From positions 5,021,044 to 5,061,663 of the forward strand of contig NZ_LOJP01000001.1 of the NCBI RefSeq assembly GCF_001553785.1: 40,620 nucleotides of DNA, read 5' to 3'. The stretch is from Actinoplanes sp. TFC3 (lineage in GTDB: Bacteria; Actinomycetota; Actinomycetes; Mycobacteriales; Micromonosporaceae). Position 1 is the first letter of the stretch, and the number at the start of each line of letters is the position of its first letter. The position numbers were made by a program, and so were the translations under genes. A model generated the notes under the pieces. It did not search any database, was not told the origin of the DNA, and saw only the letters and a program-made list of their open reading frames with translations. This document shows positions 16,106 through 25,098 of the stretch, piece by piece.

Positions 16106-16875
16106 TTGCCGAAATTCGCCGGCAGATGCGGGAAGGTGGCAGCGCCCTGCTGGTTGAGGGACGGGTCGATCTGCACGCCCCACCGGGGGTCCGCGCCCAC
16201 CTCGGCGGCCTCGCGGACGGTCAGGATCTGCGGTGACGTTCCGTTCTGCTTGCCGTCCCACGCGAGGCAGTTGGACAGGTTGAACTGCAGGAGGGTGTCG
16301 TCGGCGTGACGGACGTACACGATGGTGTGCTGAATACAGTTGCCGCGAACGTTGATGGACTGGTACTCGACGCCGTTGCCCAGCGGGATCCAGGCGCCTT
16401 TGAGCGCCGACGTCTTACTGGTGAGCTGCGCCATCGTTCGCTTCATCACGAACAAGCGGATCATGCCCGGGCCCTTGCCGCGATCCAGGTACGTCTGGAC
16501 CCCCACGTCGCCTTGATCGACGACGCCGGCATAGTGGCTGGTCTTGCCCTTCGGCAGGTTCTCCGTCAGCAGTTCGAGCACACCGGCCGGAGTGCCCTTG
16601 ACCCGGTTGGCCTCGGTCACGGCCGCGGGAACCGAGCTGCTCGCGGCGGCGGACGGGGCCGCCATGGCGATGGCTGCGGGCGCCGTGGCCGGTGCCGTGG
16701 TGTTGCGAACGATGGGAATTGCGGCCAGGCCGGTCACGACGAGGACGGCCAAGCCGGCGCCGACGACCCGCAGTCGCTTGGCGGTCCGCAGCCGACGGCC
16801 GGTGGCCACCGCTTCGCCGATGAGATCGCCGATGGGCGGCTCGGCCCACTCGATGGTCTGAAATTCCTCGCGCAT
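16102..16875 (-). CDS. Single-pass membrane protein, possible anti-sigma factor
   Basis: 257 residues. An N-terminal cytosolic part of about 40 residues (EWAEPPIGDLIGEAVATGRR) is followed by one membrane segment (VVGAGLAVLVVTGLAAIPIV) and an extracytoplasmic domain with two Cys residues (RGNCIQHT, LSNCLAW) that may form a disulfide. ATG 16875 is preferred over 16884 because GAGGG lies 9 bases before it. The layout and the 4-base overlap with the sigma-factor gene suggest a membrane regulator of that sigma factor, but I see no ZAS (HxxxCxxC) motif and the gene order is membrane protein first. The regulator role is inferred. Confidence 0.7.
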   Translation of the reverse strand: MREEFQTIEWAEPPIGDLIGEAVATGRRLRTAKRLRVVGAGLAVLVVTGLAAIPIVRNTTAPATAPAAIAMAAPSAAASSSVPAAVTEANRVKGTPAGVLELLTENLPKGKTSHYAGVVDQGDVGVQTYLDRGKGPGMIRLFVMKRTMAQLTSKTSALKGAWIPLGNGVEYQSINVRGNCIQHTIVYVRHADDTLLQFNLSNCLAWDGKQNGTSPQILTVREAAEVGADPRWGVQIDPSLNQQGAATFPHLPANFGK

Positions 16876-17226
16876 GATGGTCATCCCTCAGGTCATCGGC
16901 GGTTTCAGTGTCTACACGGGCTGGCCCGACCACCCTGTTTCAGATGTGACGCAGGCCACATGCAGAAGTGGCGTTTGGTCGAGCGGGAGTCAAGGTAAGT
17001 GCCTGAACAGCCACCGGTCGGCGGACGCGACCTCTGAAAGGCAACGCATGATTACCTGCCCCTCATCGGGGCCAGGAGCGTCCCTCGTCGAGACGGCGCC
17101 CTGGCGCACTACCGTAACCGTGTGTGTCACCGAACTCGCAGTGGGTTCGACCCCGTGATGGAGCCACTTGGGGCCGCCTGTGGGGCCACGTCAGACCGTC
17201 AGAACCACCACGTCGAGGTCACCGCG

Positions 17227-17439
17227 ATGCGAGCCGCCACCGCAGGACAACGAAAGCCTCGGCTATGGCACCGGCGGCACGGCGTCGAGTACCTCGCGAC
17301 CTACAGCCGGGCGCGTCTCTATCTGAAGATTGCCGAGCCCGGTGACACCGTGCACGACGCCGCACGCTGCCTGTCGTGGACGCGCGCCGAGGACCTGGCC
17401 AAGCTCGACCCCCGCGTTCTGGCAGCCACCTCGGATTGA
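17227..17439 (+). CDS. Small hypothetical protein, perhaps a relic
   Basis: 70 residues from ATG 17227, which has GAGG 8 bases upstream. The sequence (RLWHRRHGVEYLATYSRARL, YLKIAEPGDTVHDAARCLSW, EDLAKLDPRVLA) has balanced, protein-like composition but I do not recognise it. It lies in a region of relics left of the IS110 fragment, and the frame after it (17440-17614) also has a coding-like tail ending TAKSTTLNYR in a different frame, so both may be pieces of decayed genes. Confidence 0.35.
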   Translation: MRAATAGQRKPRLWHRRHGVEYLATYSRARLYLKIAEPGDTVHDAARCLSWTRAEDLAKLDPRVLAATSD

Positions 17440-17668
17440 GCGAGGGTGTACGCCAGCGCGGCGCCTCGAACCACGCTGCACCGGCTGGGCGGCCGGCAGA
17501 GCCGTCGCCTGGTACGGCCAGCACCGCACTACCGCCAAAGATCACCTCGCCGCGACCAACGTCGCGGAGCTCATCGTCGCCACAGCCAAGAGCACCACTC
17601 TGAACTACCGCTAAATCCACGCCTGTGGCCGGGCCGAGCCCGCCACGGCCGAACCCAACATCTCCCAC
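17440..17668 (+). other. Possible coding relic
   Basis: A frame ending at 17614 reads WYGQHRTTAKDHLAATNVAE and TAKSTTLNYR, coding-like but unrecognised and without its own start. Confidence 0.25.
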
Positions 17669-17717
17669 GAGACGAGGACGGCCCCGCAGCCACCGGCTGC
17701 GGGGCCGTCCTCGTCTC
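17669..17717. terminator. Perfect 23-bp hairpin with 3-base loop
   Basis: Arms 17669-17691 and 17695-17717 are exact reverse complements (starting GAGACGAGGACGG) around the loop ACC. Such long perfect stems act as terminators in actinobacteria, here for plus-strand transcription from the small genes to the left or for transcription from the right. Confidence 0.7.
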
Positions 17718-18094
17718 CATGCCCACCTACCGCCATCCCTGTCTGCGCAATCGGGGCGTCCTACCGTGCTGTCCTTCGCCACCGTCCACGCCATCACCGA
17801 ACACCTCGTGGCCGCCGCCGGCCCAGCCGCGAACCGCACCCCGCCGCCTAATGGGAGCTGCCGGGTCAGCTGCTGGCAGACTCGGTGCCTGGTAGCGGCA
17901 GGCAGGTGAGCACTCCCGCCGCCTGGACCGATGTTGAGTCCTGGGGTTAGAACGTGCCCCTGCCTGTGGTCGGGAGATGAACGGCTGATGGGGTGTCGTG
18001 CCCGCCGAGCGTTGGCGTGAGCACTGGTCCATCAGGGCGCTGGAGTCTTCCGCGGGCCGCTGACACAGAACCGTGGCAGAGCGCAGACCCGTAA
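17718..18094 (+). other. Gene-free stretch, probably the left end of the IS110 relic
   Basis: No convincing reading frame. IS110 elements carry a non-coding left end before the transposase, and the DNA from about 17900 to 18094 may be that end; no terminal repeats are expected for this family and none were seen. Confidence 0.35.
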
Positions 18095-18322
18095 GTGCTG
18101 TTCGTCGGCGATGACTGGGCGGAAGATCACCATGACGCGGAAGTGCAGGACGAACACGGTCGGGCGATACGCACCGCCCGGCTCCCCGAAAGCGTAGACG
18201 GGATGACTCGCTTCCACGAGTTCGTCGCCGGCTTGCTGCCCGCTGACGCGAAGCCTTCCGACGTGCTGGTATGCATCGAAACCGATCGGGGTCCGTGGGT
18301 AGCGATTCTCGGGCCGCCGTAG
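18095..18322 (+). pseudogene. IS110 family transposase, 5' fragment
   Basis: 75 codons from GTG 18095: MLFVGDDWAEDHHDAEVQDE, ARLPESVDGMTRFHEFVAGL, VLVCIETDRGPWV. This is the start of the DEDD (RuvC-like) N-terminal domain of IS110 transposases, with the first Asp in FVGDDWA and the Glu in IETDRGPWV. About 300 residues are missing; the frame stops just before the end of the surface-protein gene. The element is a dead remnant that was cut next to the 3' end of the 18334-22971 gene. Confidence 0.75.
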
Positions 18323-18333
18323 CCGTGGAGTGG

Positions 18334-21300
18334 CTAGTACCGGATGCTGATGACCACCCGGCGGTTGAGGTTCTGGTTCTTGCTCGTCGGATTCGTCGCG
18401 CCAGCGCCGACCACGCGGATCGCGGTTCGCACGCCGAGGCCCCGCAGGTATTGGCGCACGGCGACGGCGCGTTGCAGGGCAAGGCGACGATTAGCTGCCC
18501 GGGCTGCCTTTGACGTCTTGTCCGTCTGGGTGTAACCGGTGACGGTAACGAGCTTCGCGCCGCGAAGGGATCCGACGCTTGCACGCAGGTTGCGCTTGGT
18601 GGTCAGCAGCAGGCGCGATGACTGATAAGGGAACAGGTACGACCCGAGCCGGACGGTTCCAGCCGGCGGTTTGGTGGTGGTGCCGGTATGCGCCGAGCAG
18701 GTGTCGTCGAGCACCACCCAGTTGATGTCTCGCACGATCGTGCCGTCAGGAGCGGTACCGGTGAGTACGAGCTGATGAAGTCCTCCCGCGACGCACGCCT
18801 TGCGGGGCATGGTGATCGCGGAACGGAAACCGCCCAGGGAGTTGGTTCGCCCGGAGGCGATGACCACCGGTGCCGAGAACATCCGCAGCAGGTAGGTCGA
18901 TGAGGGCATGAGCCCACCGCCGGTCAGAGTGGCGCGCGCTCCGAGGAGTTTCGTGTCGGTGGTGAGTTGCAGCTGCAGATCGATGCGCACCGGCACCGTG
19001 ACCGCAGCTGGAGTGCCTGCCACGCTCGGGGACGCGGGTCCGGCACCCGAACCGTTCACCGCGCGGATCCGGACGGGGTAGGTCGTGCCGTTGACCAGAG
19101 TGGTAACGGTTGCGGTACGACGCCCGTCCGCGCCGGAGGTCGTGGTCAGCAGCGCCCAGGTGATGCCGTCATCGGTGGATACCTCGTATCGCACGATGGC
19201 ATCGGCGCCGTCGTAGTCGGGCCGATTGAAGGACACGGTGAGCGCCGCGTCGCCGGGGCTGACCGTCAGGCCGGTGGGTGCGCCGGGCAGAGGGCTAGCC
19301 GGCGTAACGGTGATGGCTGCGGTGGACACACCTGCGCCGACGGAGTTGATAGCACGCAGCCGCACGCCGTACACGGTGCCGTTGGTCAGGCCCGTCAGCG
19401 TCGCGGTCCGGGTGCCGTTCGATCCGGCGGTGGTGTCGAGGCCGGTCCACGCTCCGTCGTTCACGGATACCTCGTAGCCGGTGATCGGGGCGCCGCCGTC
19501 CTGCGCGGGCGGGAAGAATGCCAGCACAGCGGTACGGTCGCCCGGCGTCGCCGTCACTGCGCTCGGGGCACCGGGTGCGGTGGCAGGGGTGGCGCTGGGT
19601 GTGAAACTGACGGCGGCGGAGGCAGCACCGGCGCCGATCGGGTTACGGGCTCGGATCTTCACCGAGTAGGCGGTGCCGTTGGTGAGCCCGAGGAGGGTGG
19701 CGCGCAGGTTCGGCCCTGCACCGGTGGTGGACAGCGGGCGCCAGGTGTCGCCGCCATCCAGGGACAGCTCATAGCCGGTGACCGCGCTGCCGCCGTCGTC
19801 AGCGGGCGCAGCGAACGACAGGGTGGCGCTGCCATCGCCGGGGCTGGCGCTCAACGCGCCGGGCGCCGAGGGCGCATCAGCAGCAGGCGTGCCGGGTACG
19901 GCCGCCGAGGCCGTGCTGGCGCCGGCAGTGTTGACGGCTCGCACCTGTACGGGATAGGTGGTGCCATTGGTGAGCCCGGTAACCGTTGCGATGCGCTTGC
20001 CACTGGGACCGGCTTGGGTAGCGACCGTTTGCCAGGAGGTGCCGTTGTCGGTGGAAATTTCGTAGTGCGTGACTGCGTCCCCGTTGTCACCGGCAGGCAC
20101 GAACGTCACAGCGAGCTTGCCGTTGCCCGCGGGCTGGACGGTTATGTTGGCGGGCGCGTCGGGAGCCCGCGCGGGCCGCACTTCGGATGGCGCACTCGAG
20201 GCGCCCGGGCCGACGCTGTTACGGGCTCGTACCTTGATTTGGTACAGCTGACCGTTAGTCAGCTGGGACACAGTAGCGGTGCGGGTCGCGCCCGTACCTG
20301 ACACCGGCAACGACGACCACGTAGCGCCATCGTCGGTGGACACCTCGTACGACGTGATCGGGTCCCCGCCGGTGGACGCGGGTACGGAGAACGTCACCGA
20401 GGCGGACTGGTCACCACGGCTCACCTGTAGACCGGAGGGCGCGCCCGGGGTGGCTGCCGGCGTGACTCCTGCGCTGGTGCTCGCCGAGCCGGGGCCGACG
20501 CCGTTGACCGCGCGTACCCGCACGTCGTACGCCTGCCCATTGGTCAGACCCGTCACCGTGCCACTGACCGGCGACGACCCGGTCGTCGACAACGCCGACC
20601 ACGTCACCCCGTTGTCCGTCGACACCTCATACGACGTGATCGCATTGCCTCCAGTGCCCGACGGCGGGTCGAACGACACGGTCGCGCTGCTGTCGCCGCG
20701 GCTCACGCTGAAATTGCCGGGGGCGCCCGGCGTGGTGGCGGGTGTGACGGAGACGCTGCCGCTTGCCGTACCGGGGCCGGCGCTGTTGACCGCGCGTACC
20801 CGCACGTCGTACGCCTGCCCATTGGTCAGACCCGTCACCGTGCCACTGACCGGCGACGACCCGGTCGTCGACAACGCCGACCACGTCACCCCGTTGTCCG
20901 TCGACACCTCATACGACGTGATCGCATTGCCTCCAGTGCCCGACGGCGGGTCGAACGACACGGTCGCGCTGCTGTCGCCGCGGCTCACGCTGAAATTGCC
21001 GGGGGCGCCCGGCGTGGTGGCGGGTGTGACGGAGACGCTGCCGCTTGCCGTACCGGGGCCGGCGCTGTTGACCGCGCGTACCCGCACGTCGTACGCCTGC
21101 CCATTGGTCAGACCCGTCACCGTGCCACTGACCGGCGACGACCCGGTCGTCGACAACGCCGACCACGTCACCCCGTTGTCCGTCGACACCTCATACGACG
21201 TGATCAGGCTCCCGCCGTTGTCCGAGGGCGGGTTGAAGGTGACCGTCGCCGACGAGTCGCCGCGGGTCACGCTGACTGCGCCTGGCGCCACCGGAGCGCC

Positions 21301-22971
21301 GGGTGCTGGGGTCACCGTGGTGTTCGCACTAGCCGCGCCCGCGCCCACGCTGTTCACCGCGCGCACCCGCACCGTGTACTGCTGGTTGTTCGTCAACCCG
21401 GAAACCGTTGCGGTGCGGGTCGCGCCGCTACCGGTCACGGGCAGCGTCTGCCATGTTGTCCCATCATCGAGAGACACGTCGTACGACGTGATCGCGGCGC
21501 CGCCGTTGTCGGGAACGGAGAAGGTGAGCTCGGCGGCACCGTTGCGGGCGTCCGCGGCCAGGCCGGTGGGAGCCGACGGCGCCACAGCGGGCAGGTTCGC
21601 GGTCTGAGCGCCGCTGGCCGGACCGGTGCCGATGGCGTTGACAGCGCGGACCGCCACGGAGTACGACTGCCCATTTGTCAGCCCGGTGACGGTACCGGTG
21701 ATCGGGCCGGTACCCGAGGTGGTCAGCGTATTCCACGTGGTGCCGCCGTCGGTGGACACCTCATACGACGTGACAGCCGTGCCACCGGTGCTCGACGGCG
21801 GATCGAACGACAGGGAGATGCTGCCCGCTCCCGGGGTGATCTGCAGATTAGTGGGGGCGCTGGGCGCGCTCGCGGGAAACAGCCGGTTGACTCGGTTGCC
21901 GTTCGGATCCGCGTAGTAAACCGACGACGCCTGGGTCCGGATAGACGTGATGCTGCGCAGCGGTGTTGCCGTGGCCAGACCGGGTGTGGTGGTTCCGGTA
22001 GCGCCGGTGCCCGCGATGACCGTCAGCGTCCCTGCTGGAGTGATGCTCACAACCGAGGGGGCACCGTTGATACTGACATAGACATTGTCGGCAGCATCGG
22101 TAGCCAAACCCCACGGTCCCTTGAGTGCCGAGCTGGTCGCTGGGCCGGCGGTGGACGCTGACGTATTCGTACCGTTGCCTGCGAAGATCGACAGAATTCC
22201 GGCCGGCGTGATCTTGTATACGTAGAACAGGTAGAGGTCGGTGGCGTAAAGATTCTGCTGGCTGTCGAAGGCCAAGCCGTACAGGCCCCGCATGCCGGAT
22301 TGCCGAGCCGGGCCTGGCGTCACCGTGGTGGTGTTCCCGTTGCCCGCGAAGATCGTCAAATTGTCCGAGGAATCGACTTTAAGGATGTACCCGCGAACCC
22401 AATCACCGAGATACAGATTGTCCTGGGCATCAAATACCATGCCGAAGACCCGCATCGGTGACGCCGTCGCCGGTCCTTCGACAATCGCTCCGCTCGGCCC
22501 AGCCCCGGCCCAGGCACTGAGAACACCGGCCGACGAGATCTTGTCGACTTTGCCATTCGTGTCCTGGGCGACATATACGTTGTCCTGGCTGTCGATGGCG
22601 AGGTTGATCGGCTTGTTCAGCATGCTCGCGGTCGCTGCCCCCGCCGTCGAGGCCCCGCAGGTGCCTGTTCCGGCGAACACCGACAACGTGCCGTCCGGTG
22701 TCACCTTGAACACCCAGCAGTTACCGGTAGCGTACGTGGGAATATAGGTGTTTCCCTGACTGTCGACCGCGCTGCCGCCGGGAGTGCTGAGCGGCGAAGA
22801 ACCGACGGGACCCGCGACAGGCGCACCCGCCGAGCCAGTTCCCGCGTAGAACTCAAGTGCATAATCTGGTGGCGCAGCAGCAGCCGGACCCCCACCGGCC
22901 ACCACACCGGCCACCAGACAAATGACCGATGACGATGCGATCCATATTCGTCGGTTCTTGCCACGCCGCAT
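18334..22971 (-). CDS. Giant exported NHL propeller / ten FN3 / OmpA-like surface protein
   Basis: 1545 residues. The start ATG follows GGGGGAAGC and opens a signal peptide (MRRGKNRRIW, hydrophobic core, cleavage near AAAA-PPDYA). Residues about 35-370 are NHL-type beta-propeller repeats (PAGILSIFAGNGTNTS, LATDAADNVYVSI, AVDSQGNTYIPTY). Residues about 375-1330 are ten fibronectin type III domains with the pattern SYEVSTDNGVTWSAL ... TVTGLTNGQAYDVRVRAVN. The last 105 residues form an OmpA-like peptidoglycan-binding domain (LFPYQSSRLLLTT, NRRLALQRAVAVRQYL, NQNLNRRVVISIRY), which should tether the protein to the cell wall. Likely role: surface adhesion or ligand binding. It contains a near-perfect 282-bp tandem repeat. 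It stands alone, converging on an IS110 relic. Confidence 0.9.
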   Translation of the reverse strand: MRRGKNRRIWIASSSVICLVAGVVAGGGPAAAAPPDYALEFYAGTGSAGAPVAGPVGSSPLSTPGGSAVDSQGNTYIPTYATGNCWVFKVTPDGTLSVFAGTGTCGASTAGAATASMLNKPINLAIDSQDNVYVAQDTNGKVDKISSAGVLSAWAGAGPSGAIVEGPATASPMRVFGMVFDAQDNLYLGDWVRGYILKVDSSDNLTIFAGNGNTTTVTPGPARQSGMRGLYGLAFDSQQNLYATDLYLFYVYKITPAGILSIFAGNGTNTSASTAGPATSSALKGPWGLATDAADNVYVSINGAPSVVSITPAGTLTVIAGTGATGTTTPGLATATPLRSITSIRTQASSVYYADPNGNRVNRLFPASAPSAPTNLQITPGAGSISLSFDPPSSTGGTAVTSYEVSTDGGTTWNTLTTSGTGPITGTVTGLTNGQSYSVAVRAVNAIGTGPASGAQTANLPAVAPSAPTGLAADARNGAAELTFSVPDNGGAAITSYDVSLDDGTTWQTLPVTGSGATRTATVSGLTNNQQYTVRVRAVNSVGAGAASANTTVTPAPGAPVAPGAVSVTRGDSSATVTFNPPSDNGGSLITSYEVSTDNGVTWSALSTTGSSPVSGTVTGLTNGQAYDVRVRAVNSAGPGTASGSVSVTPATTPGAPGNFSVSRGDSSATVSFDPPSGTGGNAITSYEVSTDNGVTWSALSTTGSSPVSGTVTGLTNGQAYDVRVRAVNSAGPGTASGSVSVTPATTPGAPGNFSVSRGDSSATVSFDPPSGTGGNAITSYEVSTDNGVTWSALSTTGSSPVSGTVTGLTNGQAYDVRVRAVNGVGPGSASTSAGVTPAATPGAPSGLQVSRGDQSASVTFSVPASTGGDPITSYEVSTDDGATWSSLPVSGTGATRTATVSQLTNGQLYQIKVRARNSVGPGASSAPSEVRPARAPDAPANITVQPAGNGKLAVTFVPAGDNGDAVTHYEISTDNGTSWQTVATQAGPSGKRIATVTGLTNGTTYPVQVRAVNTAGASTASAAVPGTPAADAPSAPGALSASPGDGSATLSFAAPADDGGSAVTGYELSLDGGDTWRPLSTTGAGPNLRATLLGLTNGTAYSVKIRARNPIGAGAASAAVSFTPSATPATAPGAPSAVTATPGDRTAVLAFFPPAQDGGAPITGYEVSVNDGAWTGLDTTAGSNGTRTATLTGLTNGTVYGVRLRAINSVGAGVSTAAITVTPASPLPGAPTGLTVSPGDAALTVSFNRPDYDGADAIVRYEVSTDDGITWALLTTTSGADGRRTATVTTLVNGTTYPVRIRAVNGSGAGPASPSVAGTPAAVTVPVRIDLQLQLTTDTKLLGARATLTGGGLMPSSTYLLRMFSAPVVIASGRTNSLGGFRSAITMPRKACVAGGLHQLVLTGTAPDGTIVRDINWVVLDDTCSAHTGTTTKPPAGTVRLGSYLFPYQSSRLLLTTKRNLRASVGSLRGAKLVTVTGYTQTDKTSKAARAANRRLALQRAVAVRQYLRGLGVRTAIRVVGAGATNPTSKNQNLNRRVVISIRY
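20503..21205 (-). repeat. 282-bp tandem repeat, about 2.5 copies, encoding whole FN3 domains
   Basis: The DNA repeats with a 282-bp period (copies begin at 20503, 20785 and 21067) and looks base-identical through 21205. The period is exactly 94 codons, one FN3 domain, so unequal recombination would add or remove whole domains in frame. Neighbouring FN3 domains are clearly diverged, so this duplication is recent. Confidence 0.85.
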
Positions 22972-23211
22972 GCTTCCCCCGTACGCCTTGATTATTACCG
23001 CACAGCGTAGGAGCTATCACTCAGCGTCACAGCTGAACCATGAATCCTGCACTCTACGGACCGCCACCCGTCAACGACTGCGGCCGTCTGCAAGCGCTGA
23101 ACCCCCTGCAGACAGAAGAGGGGCGCCTCGATCGTGATGGGCATCCACCGTCGAAGGGGGGATGCACCGCGCCGGAAAGCACGGTGACGGGCCCCGCAAG
23201 CGGGCGGACGA
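22972..23211. other. Upstream region of the surface-protein gene
   Basis: No gene seen. It must carry the promoter of the minus-strand surface-protein gene; AT-richer bases lie at 22988-23045, but no firm -35/-10 pair was identified. Confidence 0.35.
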
Positions 23212-23580
23212 CTACGGGGAAGGCCATGTCAGATAGAGCGGGGCAGTGTCATCGCTGCGCCGCCCGTCGTCGCCGCGCCGAACCTCGGCCAGCAACGCGC
23301 CAACGTATTCGCCCAGGCTGGTGATGGTGGTCAGCCGGGCAGCTAGTTCGACGAAGCGTTGTTCACCCAGTCGGGCACCGTTGTTGCTGAACCGATCGTG
23401 GACGCCGTCGGCGAACAGCGGCAGCCCGGCACCCGCGGGCAGGTCGACTGCTGATCCTGTCAGCGACCGCGCGTCCGGGATTCCTTATCGACGCCGCCTG
23501 AAGTTAGGGTGCGCCATCCGACGCGCAGGCCGACGCCGATCGTGGCCTCGTCCGGGCCGTTGCCGCAGACATCACCGGTG
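23212..23580 (-). pseudogene. C-terminal relic of a PP2C/SpoIIE-type serine phosphatase
   Basis: Read from 23580 the minus strand gives TGDVCGNGPDEATIGVGLRV and GWRTLTSGGVDKE, matching the GDVxGxGPEAA block of actinobacterial PP2C-SIG phosphatases. After a stop and a shift, GSAVDLPAGAGLPLFADGVH, DRFSNNGARLGEQRFVELAA and DDTAPLYLTW follow, matching the C-terminal phosphatase blocks (LxxFTDGV, DDxAxL). Dozens of residues between them are missing. The N-terminal part is absent; FabF lies immediately upstream. Dead gene. Confidence 0.6.
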
Positions 23581-23594
23581 TGGTTCCGCTTGGC

Positions 23595-24875
23595 TCATGC
23601 CGGCGTGTAAGGGCGCAGGGCGAGGACGGCGTTGTGCCCGCCAAAGCCGAACGAGGTACTCAACGCCAGGCCGGCAAGGCCGGTCAGCGCGCGCGGGGCG
23701 TGAACAACGAGGTCGAGGTTCATACCGTCGTCGAGGGTGTCGCATCCGATGGTGGGCGGGATGACACCGTGGTGCAGGGTGAGCGCGGTAATGAGGGCTT
23801 CGACGCCCCCTGCTGCGCCTTGCATGTGTCCGAGCGCACCTTTGGGTGCCGTCACCGATGGTTGGTTCTGGCCGAAGAATTCGCCCAAGGCGAAAGCTTC
23901 GGCGGCGTCTCCGGCGACGGTAGCTGTGGCGTGAGCATTGACGTGTACGACCTCAGCGGGTCGTGCGTCGGCGTCGGCCAGCGTTTTGCGCAGGGCGTCG
24001 ATGATGCCGGCGCCGTCCGGTCGAGGAGACACCATGTGGTGAGCGTCCGCGGACAAACCCCAACCTACGGCTTCGCAATAGATGCGTGCGCCGCGCGCAC
24101 GGGCGTGTTCTTCGGCCTCCAGGATCAGCAGGCCGGCGCCCTCGCCGAGGACGAAACCGTCGCGGGCCTTGTCGAAGGGCCGCGACGCCGCGTGTGGTCC
24201 CCTGGTGCCCAGGGACAGCGCCCGCATAGCTGTGAACGTCGACATCACCGTCGGGGTGATCACGGCCTCGGTACCACCGGCGACTACGACGTCGAGGTGC
24301 CCGTAGCGGATGCGGTCCATAGCCTGACCGATTGCCTCGGTCCCCGACGCGCACGCCGACACCACGGTCCTTGCTTCCCCTCGCACGCCCAAATCCACGG
24401 CGATCTGCGCCGCTGAGCCGTTGGGCACCGTCATGGGTGCGGTATGCGGAGACACGAAGCGGGCGCCCCGGCCGGCCAGGACACGATCGGCGGCCACGAG
24501 AACGGGTGCCCCACCGATGATAGTGCCCATACTGATCCCGACACGATCAGCGGCGATGTCACCCTCGTGAAGATCCCGCGGGCGGAACCCGGCGTCAGAC
24601 CACGCCTCCCGCGCGGCGAGCACGGCGAACTGGGCGGAGCGGTTCATGGTCCGCGCCTGCGAGCGAGGCAGGCGATCGGCCGGGTCGATCGCAGCAGGCG
24701 CAGCAACCCGAACCGGCAGGGCCGCGAACGCCTCATCCTCCAGCGTCGTTACCCCACACGCACCGGCAAGCAAGTTCTGCCAGGTGGCGGCGGCATCGGC
24801 ACCCAACGGGGTGATCGCTCCCATTCCGGTAATCACCACGCGGCGACGTGAGACCGCCACACCCGATGTCCCCAT
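23595..24875 (-). CDS. fabF: Beta-ketoacyl-[acyl-carrier-protein] synthase II
   Basis: 426 residues, standard KAS II length. It condenses malonyl-ACP with a growing acyl-ACP in fatty acid or polyketide chain extension. The thiolase-fold catalytic triad is complete: Cys175 in VVSACASGTEAIG, His315 in HVNAHATAT and His350 in KGALGHMQGAAGG, with Lys345 before it. Other family blocks are RRVVITGMGAITPLG, PMTVPNGSAAQIAVDLG, RPFDKARDGFVLGEGAG and LSTSFGFGGHNAVL. ATG 24875 (upstream GGGGAC) starts just before the first block; the longer frame to 24947 is unsupported. No ACP, ketoreductase or acyltransferase gene is nearby, so it is an orphan copy, perhaps for a special lipid or lost cluster. Confidence 0.85.
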   Translation of the reverse strand: MGTSGVAVSRRRVVITGMGAITPLGADAAATWQNLLAGACGVTTLEDEAFAALPVRVAAPAAIDPADRLPRSQARTMNRSAQFAVLAAREAWSDAGFRPRDLHEGDIAADRVGISMGTIIGGAPVLVAADRVLAGRGARFVSPHTAPMTVPNGSAAQIAVDLGVRGEARTVVSACASGTEAIGQAMDRIRYGHLDVVVAGGTEAVITPTVMSTFTAMRALSLGTRGPHAASRPFDKARDGFVLGEGAGLLILEAEEHARARGARIYCEAVGWGLSADAHHMVSPRPDGAGIIDALRKTLADADARPAEVVHVNAHATATVAGDAAEAFALGEFFGQNQPSVTAPKGALGHMQGAAGGVEALITALTLHHGVIPPTIGCDTLDDGMNLDLVVHAPRALTGLAGLALSTSFGFGGHNAVLALRPYTPA

Positions 24876-24981
24876 GTTCGTCCCCGTCCTGTATGTAACT
24901 GGGACGACCATAGTGGACTCAATCCATTTGCGCCGATGCGTTGCCACTCTCCACTACGAGCGGCCTGGGAGCAGGAAACCA

Positions 24982-25098
24982 GCTCTTCGGATCCACACAC
25001 CTGCCGAGGCGGCCGTTTGGCTGACCGTTGGCGAATCTTGGCTGCGCAGGAAAGCAGCTGCTCGCCTCATTTCGTGCACGTTCGCCAGCAAGCATCTG
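24982..25098 (+). pseudogene. Excisionase-like helix-turn-helix relic
   Basis: The frame reads ALRIHTPAEAAVWLTVGESW, LRRKAAARLISCTFASKHL, clearly related to the intact excisionase candidate at 33590-33940 (LRVYTPAEAAALLTIGEFWL, RRQAAAHLIPCTFVGKHLRF). The end of the domain is lost after KHL and no start codon or integrase follows directly. It marks an older integrated element. Confidence 0.6.

Noticed and set aside
17139..17160. GGTTCGACCCC resembling a tRNA T arm, possible att or tRNA remnant
   Set aside because: The flanking bases do not pair as a T stem and no acceptor or anticodon stem can be built.
20279..21607. 442-residue plus-strand repetitive ORF
   Set aside because: Antisense reading of the FN3 repeats; the minus frame has signal peptide, known domains and OmpA end.
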